Below, one piece after another: positions 63,089 through 64,000 of a stretch of 64,000 nt of DNA (positions within the stretch are counted from its first letter, which is position 1; every line of letters begins with the position of its first letter). A program made the position numbers and the translations under genes. Below the pieces are notes generated by a model. It worked only from the letters and a program-made list of their open reading frames with translations. It was not told the origin of the DNA and did not search any database. The DNA comes from Pedobacter glucosidilyticus (GTDB lineage Bacteria > Bacteroidota > Bacteroidia > Sphingobacteriales > Sphingobacteriaceae): the NCBI RefSeq assembly GCF_002483235.1, contig NZ_DLHN01000038.1:1-64000 (forward strand), read 5' to 3'.

Positions 63089-64000
63089 CTATTGCATTAA
63101 GAACTTAAAGTTCTGGATATTTTTTAAGGATATACCAGTTCCCCTCACTACTGCTCTTAAAGGGTCATCAGCTACGTGAACAGGTAATTTAGTTTTAGAA
63201 CTGATCCGTTTATCTAAACCTCTTAATAAAGCACCACCACCAGTTAAATAAATACCTGTTTGGTAAATGTCGGCAGAAAGTTCAGGAGGTGTAATTTCCA
63301 GAGCTTTTAAGATGGCTTCTTCTATTTTAGAGATAGATTTATCTAAACAATGTGCAATTTCTGTATAAGAAACCGTAATTTGTTTAGGCACACCCGTCAT
63401 TAAATCTCTACCTTGTACAGCAAAATCTGCAGGAGGGTCTTGTAGCTCTGGTAGGGCAGAGCCTACTTCAATTTTAATTCTTTCGGCTGTACGCTCACCA
63501 ATCATGATGTTATGTTGCCTGCGGATATAATTTACAATGTCAGAATCGAAGTTATCTCCAGCAGTACGGATAGATTGATCGCAGACAATACCAGAAAGCG
63601 CAATAACTGCAATTTCTGTAGTACCACCACCAATATCAATAATCATATTACCCATAGGTTCTTCTACATCAATACCAATCCCAACAGCCGCAGCCATAGG
63701 CTCGTGTATCAGGTAAACTTCTTTAGCACCAGCAATTTCAGCAGAGTCTCTTACGGCTCTTTTCTCAACTTCTGTAATACCAGAAGGGATACAGATAACC
63801 ATTCTTAAAGATGGAAAGAACCAGCCTTTACCACCATTAATCATTTTAATCATACCTCTAATCATGTGTTCTGCTGCGTTAAAATCAGCAATTACACCAT
63901 CTTTAAGCGGACGAACAGTTTTGATATTTTCGTGAGTTTTACCCTCCATTTGCATGGCTTGCCTGCCAATGGCGATAACTTTATTGGTAGTTCTGTCAAA
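63089..64000 (-). CDS. mreB: Rod shape-determining protein MreB, partial
   Basis: This actin-like filament protein has its N terminus cut by the window end; the frame runs open to position 64000 (FDRTTNKVIAIGRQA precedes the first internal Met). The visible 303 residues include the phosphate-2 and nucleotide loops (IDIGGGTTEIAVIALSG, LTGGGALLRGLD), EPMAAAVGIGIDVEEPMGN and GERTAERIKIEVG. About 40 residues are missing compared with full-length MreB. It heads the mreB-mreC-mreD-mrdA-rodA order, the standard elongasome operon. Confidence 0.96.
   Translation of the reverse strand, partial: FDRTTNKVIAIGRQAMQMEGKTHENIKTVRPLKDGVIADFNAAEHMIRGMIKMINGGKGWFFPSLRMVICIPSGITEVEKRAVRDSAEIAGAKEVYLIHEPMAAAVGIGIDVEEPMGNMIIDIGGGTTEIAVIALSGIVCDQSIRTAGDNFDSDIVNYIRRQHNIMIGERTAERIKIEVGSALPELQDPPADFAVQGRDLMTGVPKQITVSYTEIAHCLDKSISKIEEAILKALEITPPELSADIYQTGIYLTGGGALLRGLDKRISSKTKLPVHVADDPLRAVVRGTGISLKNIQNFKFLMQ

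Noticed and set aside
1..64000. CRISPR arrays, prophage, insertion-sequence transposases, tRNA or rRNA genes
   Set aside because: No regularly spaced direct repeats, transposase or phage structural genes, or tRNA/rRNA-like sequences were recognised by reading.

Overview
The window is chromosomal DNA of a Bacteroidota bacterium, most likely of the family Sphingobacteriaceae (Pedobacter-like). The evidence is AT-rich sequence, SusC/SusD pairs, Bacteroidota promoter boxes (TTG about 20 bases upstream of TAnnTTTG), a type IX secretion sorting domain, and typical gene neighbourhoods. The genus is an inference from protein style; no rRNA or tRNA gene is visible.

Region 1 (about 1.0-20.1 kb) is a glucuronoxylan utilization locus built as two convergent operons that meet at a shared terminator near 11.68 kb. 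The rightward operon holds SusC, SusD, a GH10 xylanase with an inserted carbohydrate-binding module, a sialate-O-acetylesterase-type (probable xylan acetyl) esterase, and a GH43 enzyme. The leftward operon holds a LacI-type regulator, GH67 and GH115 alpha-glucuronidases, a second GH10 xylanase and a second GH43. The same 14-base operator (TGCAATCGGTTGCA) overlaps the -33 box of both operon promoters, and an imperfect inverted copy lies 76 bases upstream of the susC one, so the locus is probably repressed by its own LacI protein.

Region 2 (20.3-25.2 kb) is a glycolysis and sugar-kinase cluster: pfkA, a BadF-type kinase homologue lacking its phosphate-1 motif, gapA, a NUDIX-type regulator, and a second, intact BadF-type kinase. 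The two leftward units share a conserved site just upstream of their starts.

Region 3 (25.3-34.6 kb) is housekeeping: a CobW-type GTPase, a GAF histidine kinase, topoisomerase IB, a biotin carboxylase, riboflavin synthase, an alkylguanine DNA methyltransferase, cytochrome c maturation genes ccmB-ccmC-ccmD, and glutamate dehydrogenase.

Region 4 (34.6-36 kb) is a small accessory patch: REP-like repeats, an orphan gene of unknown function, and a nested inverted repeat of about 250 bases. It is followed by a phosphate-selective-type porin, the fused acyl-CoA mutase IcmF, a universal stress protein, a tiny lipoprotein, CorA, a radical SAM protein and a SulP transporter.

Region 5 (45.5-46.2 kb) is a HigBA-type toxin-antitoxin locus whose toxin gene carries an in-frame stop codon. 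It is followed by prfC.

Region 6 (48.3-53.7 kb) is a partial non-phosphorylative L-fucose-type pathway (permease, aldo/keto reductase, lactonase, zinc dehydrogenase) with a divergent LacI regulator.

Region 7 (53.9-64 kb) holds a secreted subtilase with a type IX sorting tail, thymidine kinase, an acidic protein of unknown function, and the cell-shape operon mreB-mreC-mreD-mrdA-rodA, with mreB cut by the window end.
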